From the NCBI GenBank assembly GCA_049601975.1, contig JBMYRC010000011.1, positions 1 to 55,798 of the forward strand: a stretch of 55,798 nucleotides of DNA, written 5' to 3'. This DNA is from UBA6544 sp049601975 (lineage in GTDB: Bacteria > Pseudomonadota > Alphaproteobacteria > UBA8366). Under the pieces are notes generated by a model that saw only the letters and a program-made list of their open reading frames with translations, did no database searches and had not been told where the DNA came from. Below, in pieces: positions 26,290-34,678 of the stretch; within the stretch, counting starts at the first letter, position 1; each line of letters starts with the position of its first letter. A program made the translations under genes and the position numbers.

Positions 26290-27089
26290 GCGCCGAAAAA
26301 AAGCTGACTGATCAAGTAATTAAGGATCAGAATAAGAATAGCAGAAGCGACCACGGCATTGGTCGTCGCGGCGCCAACGCCCTGTGCACCACCGCTTGAA
26401 TGATAACCCATATAGCAACCGAGCAATGTGACGACGAAACCGAAGACGGCGGCTTTCACTAAGCCGGAAACGACATCTATGTATTCAAGGAAATTGTATG
26501 TCTTTTGGATATAGAGGGCCGGATTGAAATCCAGCTTGAAGACACCAATGACATAGCCGCCGAAAATTCCGATCACATCACCGACCAATACCAGTAGCGG
26601 CAACATCGTCAACCCCGCGATTATTCGCGGCACAACAAGATATTTAATCGGGTTGGTCGACAGCGTCGTCAGCGCATCGATTTGCTCGGTGACGCGCATC
26701 GTGCCGATTTCGGCCGCCATCGAGGCACCGATGCGACCCGCCACCATCAAACCCGCCAATACCGGCGCCAACTCCCGCGTGATCGAGAGGACGACCACCG
26801 CCGTCACATTTTCGAGCGCGGCGTCAGCGGTCACCCGAGTTGCCCCGGTATAGCTTTGCAGTGCGATGACCATGCCTGAGAACAGAGTTGTCAGTCCGAC
26901 CACCGGCAAAGAGTAATACCCGACATCGATCATTTGCCGGCCGATCAGGCGAAAATAGATCGGCGGTCGGACGAAATGCGAGACCGAATTCAGCATGAAC
27001 AAAGTAAGCTGGCCGATCGTGGCCAGCATCCCGAGCGTGGCCGCCCCTATCGTGCGCAACGGATTAATCCCTGCCGGTCTCTCGCTCAT
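26286..27089 (-). CDS. MlaE-family lipid ABC permease
   Basis: A 267-residue membrane protein of the MlaE/PqiB-associated permease family. It opens with an amphipathic helix and the FVRPPIYFRLIGRQMIDVGYYSLP stretch, then GLTTLFSGMVIALQSY, ITRELAPVLAGLMVAGRIGASMAAEIGTMRV and the EQIDAL motif, which contacts the ATPase, followed by TM helices. It pairs with the adjacent ATPase. It begins at ATGA overlapping the alr stop (27086-27089), so alr-mlaE-mlaF are translationally coupled. An MlaE-MlaF pair inside the dnaB-alr-radA group is less usual. Confidence 0.9.
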   Translation of the reverse strand: MSERPAGINPLRTIGAATLGMLATIGQLTLFMLNSVSHFVRPPIYFRLIGRQMIDVGYYSLPVVGLTTLFSGMVIALQSYTGATRVTADAALENVTAVVVLSITRELAPVLAGLMVAGRIGASMAAEIGTMRVTEQIDALTTLSTNPIKYLVVPRIIAGLTMLPLLVLVGDVIGIFGGYVIGVFKLDFNPALYIQKTYNFLEYIDVVSGLVKAAVFGFVVTLLGCYMGYHSSGGAQGVGAATTNAVVASAILILILNYLISQLFFGA

Positions 27090-28213
27090 GTGCCAACGCC
27101 CAGATAGCGCCGACGATAACGCCGGCCCAACGAGGTCAATATTTCATACGGGATGGTACCGGCGTCGCTCGCCAGCGCATTGATGTCATAATCGGGGCCG
27201 ATCAGTTCGACCATATCCCCCGCCACTAATCCGGTAGCCGCCGTTGCGTCCAACGTGATCAAATCCATCGATACCCTGCCGACCAGCGGAAGGGCGGTGT
27301 TCCCCCAACGGGCCACGCTCCGACCCCCTAAGCTCCGAAGATACCCATCCGCATAACCCGCCGCAACGGTCGCGACGCGGGTGGGCGCCGTAAACTCGTG
27401 AGTGGCACCATATCCAACGGTCTCGGGGCTGTCCACGTCCCGTACTTGCAAGACCAAACCGTCAAGACGAATGACCGGTTTCATAGGATTGGACTGCCCC
27501 TCGATAGGGGCCCCGCCATAAAGCGCGATCCCCGCACGAACCATGTCGAAATGCCAGCCGCTTCCCAGGAATATCCCTGAAGATGCGGCCAAGGATGCCT
27601 TCTCATGAGGCACCCGGGAAACCGCGTCGGCAAAGTCGCGGCGTTGCGCGTCGTTCAATGGATGGACAGGCGTATCGGCACAGGCCAGATGACTAAGAAG
27701 ATAGCGGCATACGATTCCCGAAATTATTTTCGGATCGTCGAACAAGCGCCGCCGCTCGCTTGCCGAAAGTCCGAGCCGCGACATGCCCGTATCGAGATGG
27801 ACAGCCGCCGCCAGTCGACCCTCAGTGTTACAATAAGCGGACCATGCTTCGATTTGATCGATATCGTTCAAAGTCGGCAATAAATTGCATTCTCGATAAT
27901 ACCCCGCCTCTCCCGGCATCAAACCGTTCAATGCAACGATTTCAGCATCTAGGAGACACCCCCGCAAGCGAATGGCCTCGTCAAGGGAGGCAACGAAGAA
28001 GGTCCGACAGCCTTCTTGCCAAAGCCGCTGTCCGACCGCCTCTACCCCAAGTCCGTAGGCATCGGCCTTGACGACCCCAGCGCAGACGGCACCATCCGCC
28101 TTCTCGCACAGAGTGCGGTAGTTGGCGGCGATCGCATCGAGGTCGACCGTCAGGATAGACCCGGAGAGGCATCCTGGCGCCAACGCAGCGCCTGGGGAAT
28201 CAGAAGTCGCCAT
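27086..28213 (-). CDS. alr: Alanine racemase
   Basis: A 375-residue PLP enzyme converting L-Ala to D-Ala for peptidoglycan. The PLP lysine lies in VVKADAYGLGVEAVGQ near residue 49; HLDTGMSRLG and FDMVRAGIALYGG are the other fold-type III signatures, and the catalytic C-terminal Tyr region GYGATHEFTAPTRVATV with GRVSMDLITLDAT follows. Length is normal. ATG 28213 overlaps the end of dnaB by 14 bases, so it is co-transcribed with dnaB. Confidence 0.95.
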   Translation of the reverse strand: MATSDSPGAALAPGCLSGSILTVDLDAIAANYRTLCEKADGAVCAGVVKADAYGLGVEAVGQRLWQEGCRTFFVASLDEAIRLRGCLLDAEIVALNGLMPGEAGYYRECNLLPTLNDIDQIEAWSAYCNTEGRLAAAVHLDTGMSRLGLSASERRRLFDDPKIISGIVCRYLLSHLACADTPVHPLNDAQRRDFADAVSRVPHEKASLAASSGIFLGSGWHFDMVRAGIALYGGAPIEGQSNPMKPVIRLDGLVLQVRDVDSPETVGYGATHEFTAPTRVATVAAGYADGYLRSLGGRSVARWGNTALPLVGRVSMDLITLDATAATGLVAGDMVELIGPDYDINALASDAGTIPYEILTSLGRRYRRRYLGVGT

Positions 28214-29732
28214 CCGGATCGTGATGATATGGATCGAGATCGGAGAACTTCGTCAGGTCTCCATTGAAGTGCAATTCCACCGTACCGACCGGCCCGTGAC
28301 GTTGCTTCGCCATAATCACCTCCGCGATATTGCGGGATTCCTTCAGCAAGGTGTTATGCAATTCAATTCTATCTTGGAACTTTCCTTCGTCCTCGTTATC
28401 GCGGCGCGATGGTTGATCGCGTTGCAGATAATACTCCTCGCGGAAGATGAACATGACGACGTCCGAATCCTGCTCGATCGTGCCGGATTCGCGAAGGTCA
28501 GCCAATTGCGGTCGCTTATTGTCACGATTTTCAACTTGCCGGCTGAGCTGTGAGAGCGCGATGACCGGCACGTCGAGGTCCTTCGCCAATGTCTTCAGCC
28601 CTCGCGTGATCTCCGCAATTTCCTGCACCCGGTTATCGGGTCGGCTCCCCGCCGACGCCTGCATCAGCTGCAGATAATCGATAACAATCATATGCAGCTT
28701 ATTTTGACTCTTCATCCGGCGCGCGCGTGTCCGAAGCGCCGATACCGATAAGGCCGGCGTGTCGTCTATATAGAGCGGCAACCGGTAAAGCGCCTGACTC
28801 GCCGTCGCCAATCGGTCAAATTCCTCAGCGGTGATATCGCCGCGGCGAATTTTGTCCGACGGCACCTGGGATTGTTCCGCCAAGATACGTCCGGCCAACT
28901 GTTCGGCGGACATTTCCAATGAAAAGAATAGAACGTGGCCACCTTCCGTCGTCGTGCGCCCATGTTCATCGGTCACTTCACGGAAGGCCTTCGCCGCATT
29001 GAATGCCATGTTCGTCGCCAAGGCCGTCTTTCCCATCGACGGGCGTCCGGCGAGAATGAGAAGATCCGAGCGATGGAGACCGCCGAGCATTGTATCGAGC
29101 TCTTTAAAGCCCGTCGTGACGCCGACAATATGACTATCCCGCTTATAGGCTTCCTCTGCCGCCTGCAGCGCAAGTTTGGCGGCTTCGCCCAGTTCGAAGT
29201 AACTCCGCTCCGTATTTCCCGTCGAGGACAAGTTGTAGAGGCGTTGTTCCGCGGACTCGATCTGGTCGCCCGCTTTGACGTCGATATCGGGTTCGTACGC
29301 ATCGTTGACGATATCCTCGCCGACGGCGATTAACTCACGTTTCAGATACAGATCATAGACGGAACGTCCAAGATCCTCCGCGTTGACAATCATCACCGCG
29401 TTGGCCGCGAGGTCGAATAGATATTCGGATCCGCCGACCTCCGTCAACGCGGGGTCGCTATCGAAATAGTGCTTGAGCATCGGCGGGCTGGCGACTTGAC
29501 CTTGCTCGATCAGCTTGCTCGCAGCTTCGAAGATGCGGCCCAGAACCGGCTCGTAGAAATGCTCCGCTCGCAGGAACTCGCTGACCTTCTCATAGGCACG
29601 GTTGTTCGTGAGGATCGCGCCGATAAGCGCTGCCTCGATCTCCGTATTCTGCGGAGGGGACCGATAGTCGGAGCGCTCGGAAGCGCCGCCCTCTATGGTC
29701 GCGAATGGTGTATCTGTCGCGTGTGTCGGCAT
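28200..29732 (-). CDS. dnaB: Replicative DNA helicase DnaB
   Basis: A 510-residue hexameric 5'-3' helicase. An N-terminal primase-interacting domain (QNTEIEAALIGAILTNNRAYEKV) precedes the RecA-like motor with Walker A AGRPSMGKT near residue 215, FFSLEMSAEQLAGRIL (H1a), VIDYLQLMQ (Walker B/H2), and ALSQLSRQVENRDNKRPQLADLRESGTIEQDSD (H3/H4). No intein is present. ATG 29732 gives the normal start; the frame extends upstream to 29813 with no family match. It lies downstream of rplI after a probable terminator, so it likely has its own promoter in the 148-base gap. Confidence 0.96.
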   Translation of the reverse strand: MPTHATDTPFATIEGGASERSDYRSPPQNTEIEAALIGAILTNNRAYEKVSEFLRAEHFYEPVLGRIFEAASKLIEQGQVASPPMLKHYFDSDPALTEVGGSEYLFDLAANAVMIVNAEDLGRSVYDLYLKRELIAVGEDIVNDAYEPDIDVKAGDQIESAEQRLYNLSSTGNTERSYFELGEAAKLALQAAEEAYKRDSHIVGVTTGFKELDTMLGGLHRSDLLILAGRPSMGKTALATNMAFNAAKAFREVTDEHGRTTTEGGHVLFFSLEMSAEQLAGRILAEQSQVPSDKIRRGDITAEEFDRLATASQALYRLPLYIDDTPALSVSALRTRARRMKSQNKLHMIVIDYLQLMQASAGSRPDNRVQEIAEITRGLKTLAKDLDVPVIALSQLSRQVENRDNKRPQLADLRESGTIEQDSDVVMFIFREEYYLQRDQPSRRDNEDEGKFQDRIELHNTLLKESRNIAEVIMAKQRHGPVGTVELHFNGDLTKFSDLDPYHHDPDGDF

Positions 29733-29814
29733 AACAAGGAACGTACACGTTTGCGACCGGGGAAGATATCTAAACCACCCTGTGGATAACGAGGATATCG
29801 GGCATGGTATCAAG

Positions 29815-29850
29815 AAAAACGGCGACGCCCCCGAGTCGGAACGCCGCCGC
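29815..29850 (-). terminator. Likely terminator after rplI
   Basis: On the minus strand CGGCGGCG (from 29849) pairs with CGTCGCCG with one mismatch, and the downstream side ends in TTTTT (29815-29819). It sits 30 bases after the rplI stop and before dnaB, so the ribosomal-protein part of the cluster may end here. Confidence 0.6.
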
Positions 29851-29880
29851 TGAATTCAAATCGGATAATCCAGAATTTGC

Positions 29881-30537
29881 TTACTCGGATTTTTCCTCAT
29901 CACCCTCGTCAGAAGCCGACTCGGCGGTAGCTTCGCCGCTGTCGTCGCTCTCCTCGGACGCTTCGGTCTCCATAGCTTCGAGCGCTTCCGGCTCCAAGAG
30001 TTCGGCGACCACGGGGGCTGCATCCTGCTGATCGTCTTCGTCGTCCATGCCAATCAGGGCACGACCGAGCCGAGCCTGCGTCTGCGCTTCGTCCTCGCTG
30101 CGCGCGACGTTCGCGGTCACGGTCGCTTCAACTTCTGGATGAAGCCGGACGCGAAAATCATGGAACCCAAGGGCTTTTACCGGACGTTCGACAATGACTT
30201 GCTGACGCGCAACCGTAAAACCCCCTTCGGTAACAGCGTCCGCGATGTCACGGCCGCTAACCGATCCGTAGAGCTGACCGGATTCACCGGCACTCCGAAT
30301 CACCGTCACTTTTAATCCGTCCAATCGATCAGCGACCGATTGTGCCTCATCCCGGCGCTGCAGATTCTCAGCTTCGAGTTGCTGACGCTGACCTTCGAAA
30401 TGTTCGAGATTGGCCTTGTTCGCCCGCAACGCTTTTTTCTGCGGCAGCAGGAAATTCCGGGCATATCCCGGTTTAACATTCACGACATCGCCCATCTGGC
30501 CGAGCCGTTCAATTCGCTCAAGCAAAACGACTTCCAT
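29881..30537 (-). CDS. rplI: Ribosomal protein L9 with long acidic C-terminal extension
   Basis: MEVVLLERIERLGQMGDVVNVKPGYARNFLLPQ is the L9 signature for binding 23S rRNA; the linker helix and C-terminal domain (SGQLYGSVSGRDIADAV) follow to about residue 148. The protein then continues ~70 residues in a tail made almost only of Glu, Asp, Ala and Ser, ending DEGDEEKSE; E. coli L9 has 149 residues. ATG 30537 is the real start (the frame extends 7 codons more). It follows the DUF2232 gene by one base. The acidic tail resembles that on S6 in the same operon. Confidence 0.93.
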   Translation of the reverse strand: MEVVLLERIERLGQMGDVVNVKPGYARNFLLPQKKALRANKANLEHFEGQRQQLEAENLQRRDEAQSVADRLDGLKVTVIRSAGESGQLYGSVSGRDIADAVTEGGFTVARQQVIVERPVKALGFHDFRVRLHPEVEATVTANVARSEDEAQTQARLGRALIGMDDEDDQQDAAPVVAELLEPEALEAMETEASEESDDSGEATAESASDEGDEEKSE

Positions 30538-30538
30538 T

Positions 30539-31492
30539 TCAGTCCTCCTCACCGGCATGCGCCAACCGTTGGCGAATACCGGCCATTTGTTCGATCAGTC
30601 CGAGAAAGGCTACGAGCACAATGAGCCACTTGGACATTAACAATAAAAAGTAAAACAGGATCAATAAGAGCGGCCCCGCCGACACTCGCCCGGCCAACAC
30701 ATGCGCAATCGCAACCCCCACCAATAGGAAGGGTAGCGCGACCAAAAGGGCCGCATTCGTCGCGAAATAACCGAACGCGCCCGGCAGAATTATGGCGGAC
30801 ATCAACAGTATCGCGGCAATAACCGTCAACCAACTCGGCAATTCCATCATGCCGAAGTTCGGGCTCGGCCGAAGATTTACCCCGAACCTAGTCAACAAAC
30901 CCTGACTGAGCGCACCATTCACGATGAGCACGACCAACCAAGAGAGCGCAACCAACCCCGGCAAGATAGAGACGACACCTTCGCTGACGATCAGATTTGC
31001 CTGCTGGGCATCGCTACCTGCCCCCATCCTATGTGCGACAGCGTTCATGACTTCGGCAAAGTAGGCTTGAACGCTTGCTTCCAAGCCCTCACTACTCATC
31101 CCGATCCACAAACAGGCAACCGCCAACAGACAGAGACCGTAACAGGTAGCCCAGGCCGCCAACAAACCCGCTGGATACCATTCGGCACCACCCTGTTCAT
31201 CTTGCCGCGACAAAAGAGCTTGCCGGACCAAGAGCACCACAGGAACCGCGAAAAAAGCCAGGAATACGAAAAACCCGACCGAGCCGCCCAAGACCGCGAA
31301 CCCAGCGCCAGCAATTGCTGTGGCGATGGCCCCCGCAGCGGTTCCAAGGCCCAATCCAATCAAAAACAATGGTAATTGACAGAAATAGGCGAATAGCAAG
31401 CCGCCGAAATTACCAGTTGCCGGCGCCACGAAGAGGAGCGCGCTGAGCGCACCCCCACCCGCAATCATCAACCACTGTTTCGGCGTGAACAT
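30539..31492 (-). CDS. DUF2232 membrane protein
   Basis: A 317-residue protein with roughly eight hydrophobic segments and the FTPKQWLMIAGGGALSALLF start. Proteins with a DUF2232 domain regularly lie between rpsR and rplI in alphaproteobacteria; this position and the membrane layout support the name. Function is not established; the fold has been compared with small-molecule transporters of the ECF S-component type. ATG 31492 is used rather than TTG 31498, two codons upstream; either is possible. Confidence 0.82.
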   Translation of the reverse strand: MFTPKQWLMIAGGGALSALLFVAPATGNFGGLLFAYFCQLPLFLIGLGLGTAAGAIATAIAGAGFAVLGGSVGFFVFLAFFAVPVVLLVRQALLSRQDEQGGAEWYPAGLLAAWATCYGLCLLAVACLWIGMSSEGLEASVQAYFAEVMNAVAHRMGAGSDAQQANLIVSEGVVSILPGLVALSWLVVLIVNGALSQGLLTRFGVNLRPSPNFGMMELPSWLTVIAAILLMSAIILPGAFGYFATNAALLVALPFLLVGVAIAHVLAGRVSAGPLLLILFYFLLLMSKWLIVLVAFLGLIEQMAGIRQRLAHAGEED

Positions 31493-31526
31493 CTTCAATT
31501 GATCCTACAACTAACCCTACGCGACC

Positions 31527-31787
31527 CTATTGGATCACGTAAGGCAGCAGACCGAGGAAACGCGCCCGCTTAATGGCGCGCGCCAATTCGCGCTGCTTTT
31601 TCGTCGATACCGCCGTAATCCGGCTCGGCACGATCTTGCCCCGCTCCGAGATGTAACGGGACAAAAGCTTCGTATCGCAATAATCAATTGCGGGTGCATT
31701 CGGGCCCGTGAAAGGGCAGCTCTTGCGCCGACGGAAAAACGGCCGACGTCCACCGCCGCCGCCGCCGCCGCTGCGTCCACCATTCAT
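31527..31787 (-). CDS. rpsR: Ribosomal protein S18
   Basis: An 86-residue small-subunit protein that binds 16S rRNA with S6. RRKSCPFTGPNAPAIDYCD, LLSRYISERGKIVPSRITAV and KQRELARAIKRARFLGLLPY are unmistakable. The N-terminus carries a run of seven glycines (GGGGGGG), coded by a GGC-type trinucleotide repeat at about 31750-31770. It overlaps rpsF by ATGA (31784-31787), so the partner proteins S6 and S18 are made in step. Confidence 0.97.
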   Translation of the reverse strand: MNGGRSGGGGGGGRRPFFRRRKSCPFTGPNAPAIDYCDTKLLSRYISERGKIVPSRITAVSTKKQRELARAIKRARFLGLLPYVIQ

Positions 31788-32302
31788 TCTTTTGTCTCCT
31801 CTTCTTCAGCTGCCGGTGCTTCCTCGACAGTTGCGGCTTCTTCGACAGTTGCTGCTTCCGTGGGTGTTTCCTCAGCAGCTGTTTCGACGGCTGCCTCGGC
31901 TACGGGGGTTTCCGTGGCTTCGACGGCAGGCGTTTCCTTGGCGTCGGAGCGATCGCCACGGTCAGCGCGATCACGATCAGTCTTGCCGTGCGCCATGGGC
32001 GACGGGTCCACGCGCAATTCGTCGAGTCGGATCGTCATGTAGCGTAGTACGTCTTCGTGAAGCCGCAGATTACGTTCCATTTCCTGAACCGCATCAGACG
32101 GCGCATCCAGGTTGAACATGACATAATGGCCCTTCCGGTTCTTCTTCATCCGGTAGGTAAGGCTACGCAGACCCCAGTACTCTCTCCGGGCCACGCTGCC
32201 GCCATTATCTGTGATAATTTTTTCCATCTCGTCCGCCAAGGTATCGACCTGGCCAGCGGAGATGTCTTGGCGTGCAATAAGCACGCTTTCGTAAAATGCC
32301 AT
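31784..32302 (-). CDS. rpsF: Ribosomal protein S6 with acidic low-complexity tail
   Basis: A 172-residue S6: MAFYESVLIARQDISAGQVD, RREYWGLRSLTYRMKKNRKGHYV and LRLHEDVLRYMTIR define the ~100-residue globular domain. The last ~70 residues are Glu/Ala/Thr-rich with internal repeats (EEAATVEEAATVEEAP) and end EEEETKE. In E. coli the S6 C-terminus is extended with glutamates by RimK after translation; here a Glu-rich tail is coded in the gene. It is the first gene of the rpsF-rpsR-DUF2232-rplI operon, with a good promoter about 130 bases upstream. Confidence 0.95.
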   Translation of the reverse strand: MAFYESVLIARQDISAGQVDTLADEMEKIITDNGGSVARREYWGLRSLTYRMKKNRKGHYVMFNLDAPSDAVQEMERNLRLHEDVLRYMTIRLDELRVDPSPMAHGKTDRDRADRGDRSDAKETPAVEATETPVAEAAVETAAEETPTEAATVEEAATVEEAPAAEEEETKE

Positions 32303-32424
32303 CCGTACACTCCCTATGGCTGTTAAATGATCCGGCGTCCTTGGGGAAATCCCATCGACTGCCCGGCTCTAGCCGACGCTCGGGCGCCGGCAAGGAGTTA
32401 TGTTTTCCCCGCGGGTCGCGGGAA
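32303..32424 (-). ncRNA. Structured 5' leader of rpsF, candidate S6:S18 autoregulatory element
   Basis: Reading the minus strand from the predicted start near 32424 there is a ~120-base leader before rpsF. CCGGCG pairs with CGCCGG further down; inside lie CGGC-TAGA-GCCG and GGGA-TT-TCCC hairpins, and an upstream GC-rich stem is also possible. Many bacteria have an S6:S18-binding leader here that mimics the 16S site and allows feedback control. The position and GC-rich stems fit, but I could not confirm the conserved CCG loop pattern. Confidence 0.3.
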
Positions 32425-32431
32425 GGCGCGC

Positions 32432-32459
32432 ACTATACGTAATTTCCGACGCTTGGCAA
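32432..32459 (-). promoter_or_regulatory. Sigma-70 promoter for the rpsF operon
   Basis: On the minus strand: -35 TTGCCA (32454-32459), a 16-base spacer, -10 TATAGT (32432-32437). Both boxes match consensus at 4-5 of 6 positions. It faces rpsF; expected transcription start near 32424. Confidence 0.6.
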
Positions 32460-32490
32460 TCGCCGAATTGACCGCCCCGCCGCCGCCCGC

Positions 32491-32518
32491 TTGACAGTCA
32501 ATGGCGAGCCGCTATGAC
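32491..32518 (+). promoter_or_regulatory. Sigma-70 promoter for the fabD operon
   Basis: TTGACA (32491-32496, perfect -35), a 16-base spacer and TATGAC (32513-32518). The fabD ATG is 33 bases further on, so the leader is short. It lies back to back with the rpsF promoter, only 31 bases apart. Confidence 0.65.
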
Positions 32519-32550
32519 TGACGCACAGAACCAATCTACGGAATAATAAT

Positions 32551-33504
32551 ATGGCTCGCGCATTCGTTTTCCCGGGGCAAGGCTCCCAGGCCGTCGGAAT
32601 GGGAAAAAACCTCGCAGATGCATTCCCAGCCGCCCGGCTCGTTTTCGAGGAAGTCAACGAAACCCTCAAGCAGAACCTCTCGAAGGTCATGTTCGAAGGC
32701 CCGGACGATCAATTGCGTCTTACCGCCAACGCACAACCGGCATTGATGGCGGTCAGTATTGCGATCATCCGAGTGCTGCAAGAAGAAGGCAATGTCTCGG
32801 TCCCTGATGTCGCCGACTTCGTTGCCGGGCATTCACTTGGCGAATACGCGGCACTCGCCGCCGCCGGAGCACTGTCTCTCTCGGATACGGCGCGGTTGCT
32901 GAAATTACGGGGCACGACGATGCAAATCGCGGTTCCTGTCGGCGAGGGTGCGATGGCGGCTTTGATGGGACCGACAGTTGAAGAGACCGAGGAGATCGCC
33001 GCCGCTGCGGTCTCTGCCGGTGATGCCGGAGAGGTGTGTGACCTCGCGAACGACAATGCCCCTGGCCAAGTTGTCGTCAGCGGCAGCACGGCAACCGTCG
33101 AACGAGCGGTCGAAATCGCAGGGGAACGCGGGGTCAAACGCTGTATCATGCTGCCGGTAAGCGCTCCCTTCCATTGCTCATTGATGCAACCCGCCGCCGA
33201 CGCCATGGCTGACGCCTTGGGATCGACCATCATTACCCCGCCTTCTGTGCCATTGATTGCCAATGTTACGGCAGACGAGGTATGCGTTCCCGAAAAGATC
33301 CGTAATAATCTCATTGCTCAGGTGACCGGACGAGTCAGATGGCGCGAAAGCATGATGGCGCTAAAAGAAAAAGGCGTCGACACACTTGTCGAGACAGGTT
33401 CGGGAAAAGTACTAAGTGGATTGGCGCGTCGGATCGACCGAGAATTGTCAGCCGTCTCAATTCAGGGACCGGAAGATATTGAAAACTTCCTCGCCAGCCT
33501 TTAG
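32551..33504 (+). CDS. fabD: Malonyl-CoA:ACP transacylase
   Basis: A 317-residue transferase loading malonate onto ACP. MARAFVFPGQGSQAVGMGK is the start motif, VAGHSLGEYAALAAAG holds the catalytic Ser in GHSLGE, and the catalytic His lies in LPVSAPFHCSLM. It also shows the conserved VRWRESM segment and the VETGSGKVL end motif. First gene of fabD-fabG-acpP-fabF-mltG, with a good promoter 33 bases upstream. Confidence 0.96.
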   Translation: MARAFVFPGQGSQAVGMGKNLADAFPAARLVFEEVNETLKQNLSKVMFEGPDDQLRLTANAQPALMAVSIAIIRVLQEEGNVSVPDVADFVAGHSLGEYAALAAAGALSLSDTARLLKLRGTTMQIAVPVGEGAMAALMGPTVEETEEIAAAAVSAGDAGEVCDLANDNAPGQVVVSGSTATVERAVEIAGERGVKRCIMLPVSAPFHCSLMQPAADAMADALGSTIITPPSVPLIANVTADEVCVPEKIRNNLIAQVTGRVRWRESMMALKEKGVDTLVETGSGKVLSGLARRIDRELSAVSIQGPEDIENFLASL

Positions 33505-33516
33505 GAGATCGCAGCT

Positions 33517-34254
33517 ATGTTTGACCTTTCGGGAAAATCAGCTCTGATCACGGGTGCTTCCGGCGGCATCGGCGGCGCCATCGCGCGCGCCTTGCACGGC
33601 GCCGGGGCGACAGTTGCCCTATCCGGAACGCGGGTAGAAGCCCTTGAAGGCTTAGCGTCAGAGCTCGGCGAAAACGCCCATATCACCCCGGCCAATCTGT
33701 CAGATGCGGAATCGCTTGCTGCCCTCATCGGCACCGCCGAAGAGGCCATGGGTGCCGTCGACATTCTGATCAATAACGCAGGCCTCACCCGGGATATGCT
33801 GTCAATGCGTTTGACGGACGAAGATTGGCAATCGGTCCTCGACGTTAATCTGACCGCCGCCTTCCGCCTATCGCGCGGTGTCTTGCGTGGCATGATGAAA
33901 CGCCGCTGGGGTCGCATTATTAACATCACTTCGGTCGTCGGCGTGACCGGCAATCCGGGGCAGGCAAACTACGCCGCTTCCAAGGCCGGTCTGATCGGCA
34001 TGTCCAAATCCATGGCGCAAGAAGTCGCGAGCCGGGGAATCACGGTGAATTGCGTGGCACCAGGCATGATCGTCACCGCAATGACCGACGTCTTGTCCGA
34101 GGACCAAAAGAAACGAATTCTTGAAATTGTCCCGGCCGGAAGGCTGGGCGAATCGGAGGAGATTGCTGCGGGAACACTCTACTTGGCGAGTGAAGAAGCG
34201 GCCTATGTGACCGGGCAAACCCTTCATATTAATGGCGGAATGGCCATGATTTAG
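33517..34254 (+). CDS. fabG: 3-oxoacyl-ACP reductase
   Basis: A 245-residue NADPH-dependent SDR for the first reduction of fatty-acid elongation. GKSALITGASGGIGGAIA is the cofactor loop, DILINNAGLTRD the NNAG motif, and the catalytic Ser-Tyr-Lys are in ITSVVGVTGNPGQANYAASK. Unlike the other SDRs here, the active site is fully standard. GGAG is present upstream of ATG 33517; 12 bases separate it from fabD. Confidence 0.96.
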   Translation: MFDLSGKSALITGASGGIGGAIARALHGAGATVALSGTRVEALEGLASELGENAHITPANLSDAESLAALIGTAEEAMGAVDILINNAGLTRDMLSMRLTDEDWQSVLDVNLTAAFRLSRGVLRGMMKRRWGRIINITSVVGVTGNPGQANYAASKAGLIGMSKSMAQEVASRGITVNCVAPGMIVTAMTDVLSEDQKKRILEIVPAGRLGESEEIAAGTLYLASEEAAYVTGQTLHINGGMAMI

Positions 34255-34399
34255 TAGCCGTCGATATCGCCGTCTCAGGCGCTGGTCACCCAGTTGAAAG
34301 TGTGTTACGAAACGCCGCCGTCGCGCGGGGGAGTAGTAGGGAACCGCAAGCAAGACGGCATATCGAGACTACGCTCATACATTGGGAAGGTTTTAGAAC

Positions 34400-34636
34400 A
34401 TGAGTGACGTTGCGGATCGCGTTAAGAAAATCGTCATCGAGCATCTTGGCGTTGATGAGGGAAAAGTTTCCGATAATGCCAGTTTTATCGACGATCTTGG
34501 CGCGGACAGTCTCGACACGGTCGAGCTGGTCATGGCGTTCGAGGAAGAGTTCGGTTGTGAAATTCCGGATGACGCCGCGGAAAAGATTTTGACGATCAAG
34601 GACGCTATTAGCTTCATCGAAAGCGCCGACGGCTAA
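34400..34636 (+). CDS. acpP: Acyl carrier protein
   Basis: A 78-residue acidic four-helix protein. Phosphopantetheine attaches at Ser37 in LGADSLDTVELVMAFEEEF. It carries acyl chains for FabD, FabG and FabF. It is separated from fabG by 145 bases, enough for its own promoter, which fits the high demand for ACP. GGGAAGG sits upstream of the ATG. A hairpin overlaps the stop codon. Confidence 0.97.
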   Translation: MSDVADRVKKIVIEHLGVDEGKVSDNASFIDDLGADSLDTVELVMAFEEEFGCEIPDDAAEKILTIKDAISFIESADG

Positions 34637-34646
34637 TTTAGCCGTC
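34628..34646 (+). promoter_or_regulatory. Hairpin over the acpP stop codon
   Basis: Perfect 9-bp inverted repeat GACGGCTAA (34628-34636) / TTAGCCGTC (34638-34646) with one base between, so the real loop opens to 3-5 bases. The TAA stop of acpP is in the left arm. No T-tract follows; it may be an mRNA-stabilising or partial attenuating element between acpP and fabF. Confidence 0.45.
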
Positions 34647-34678
34647 GTCTCTGACACATCACGGGAAGCATCGTTGCG

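Noticed and set aside
31745..31775. Trinucleotide repeat in rpsR as a phase-variation switch
   Set aside because: Changes in a triplet repeat keep the frame and would only alter the length of a glycine run in an essential protein.
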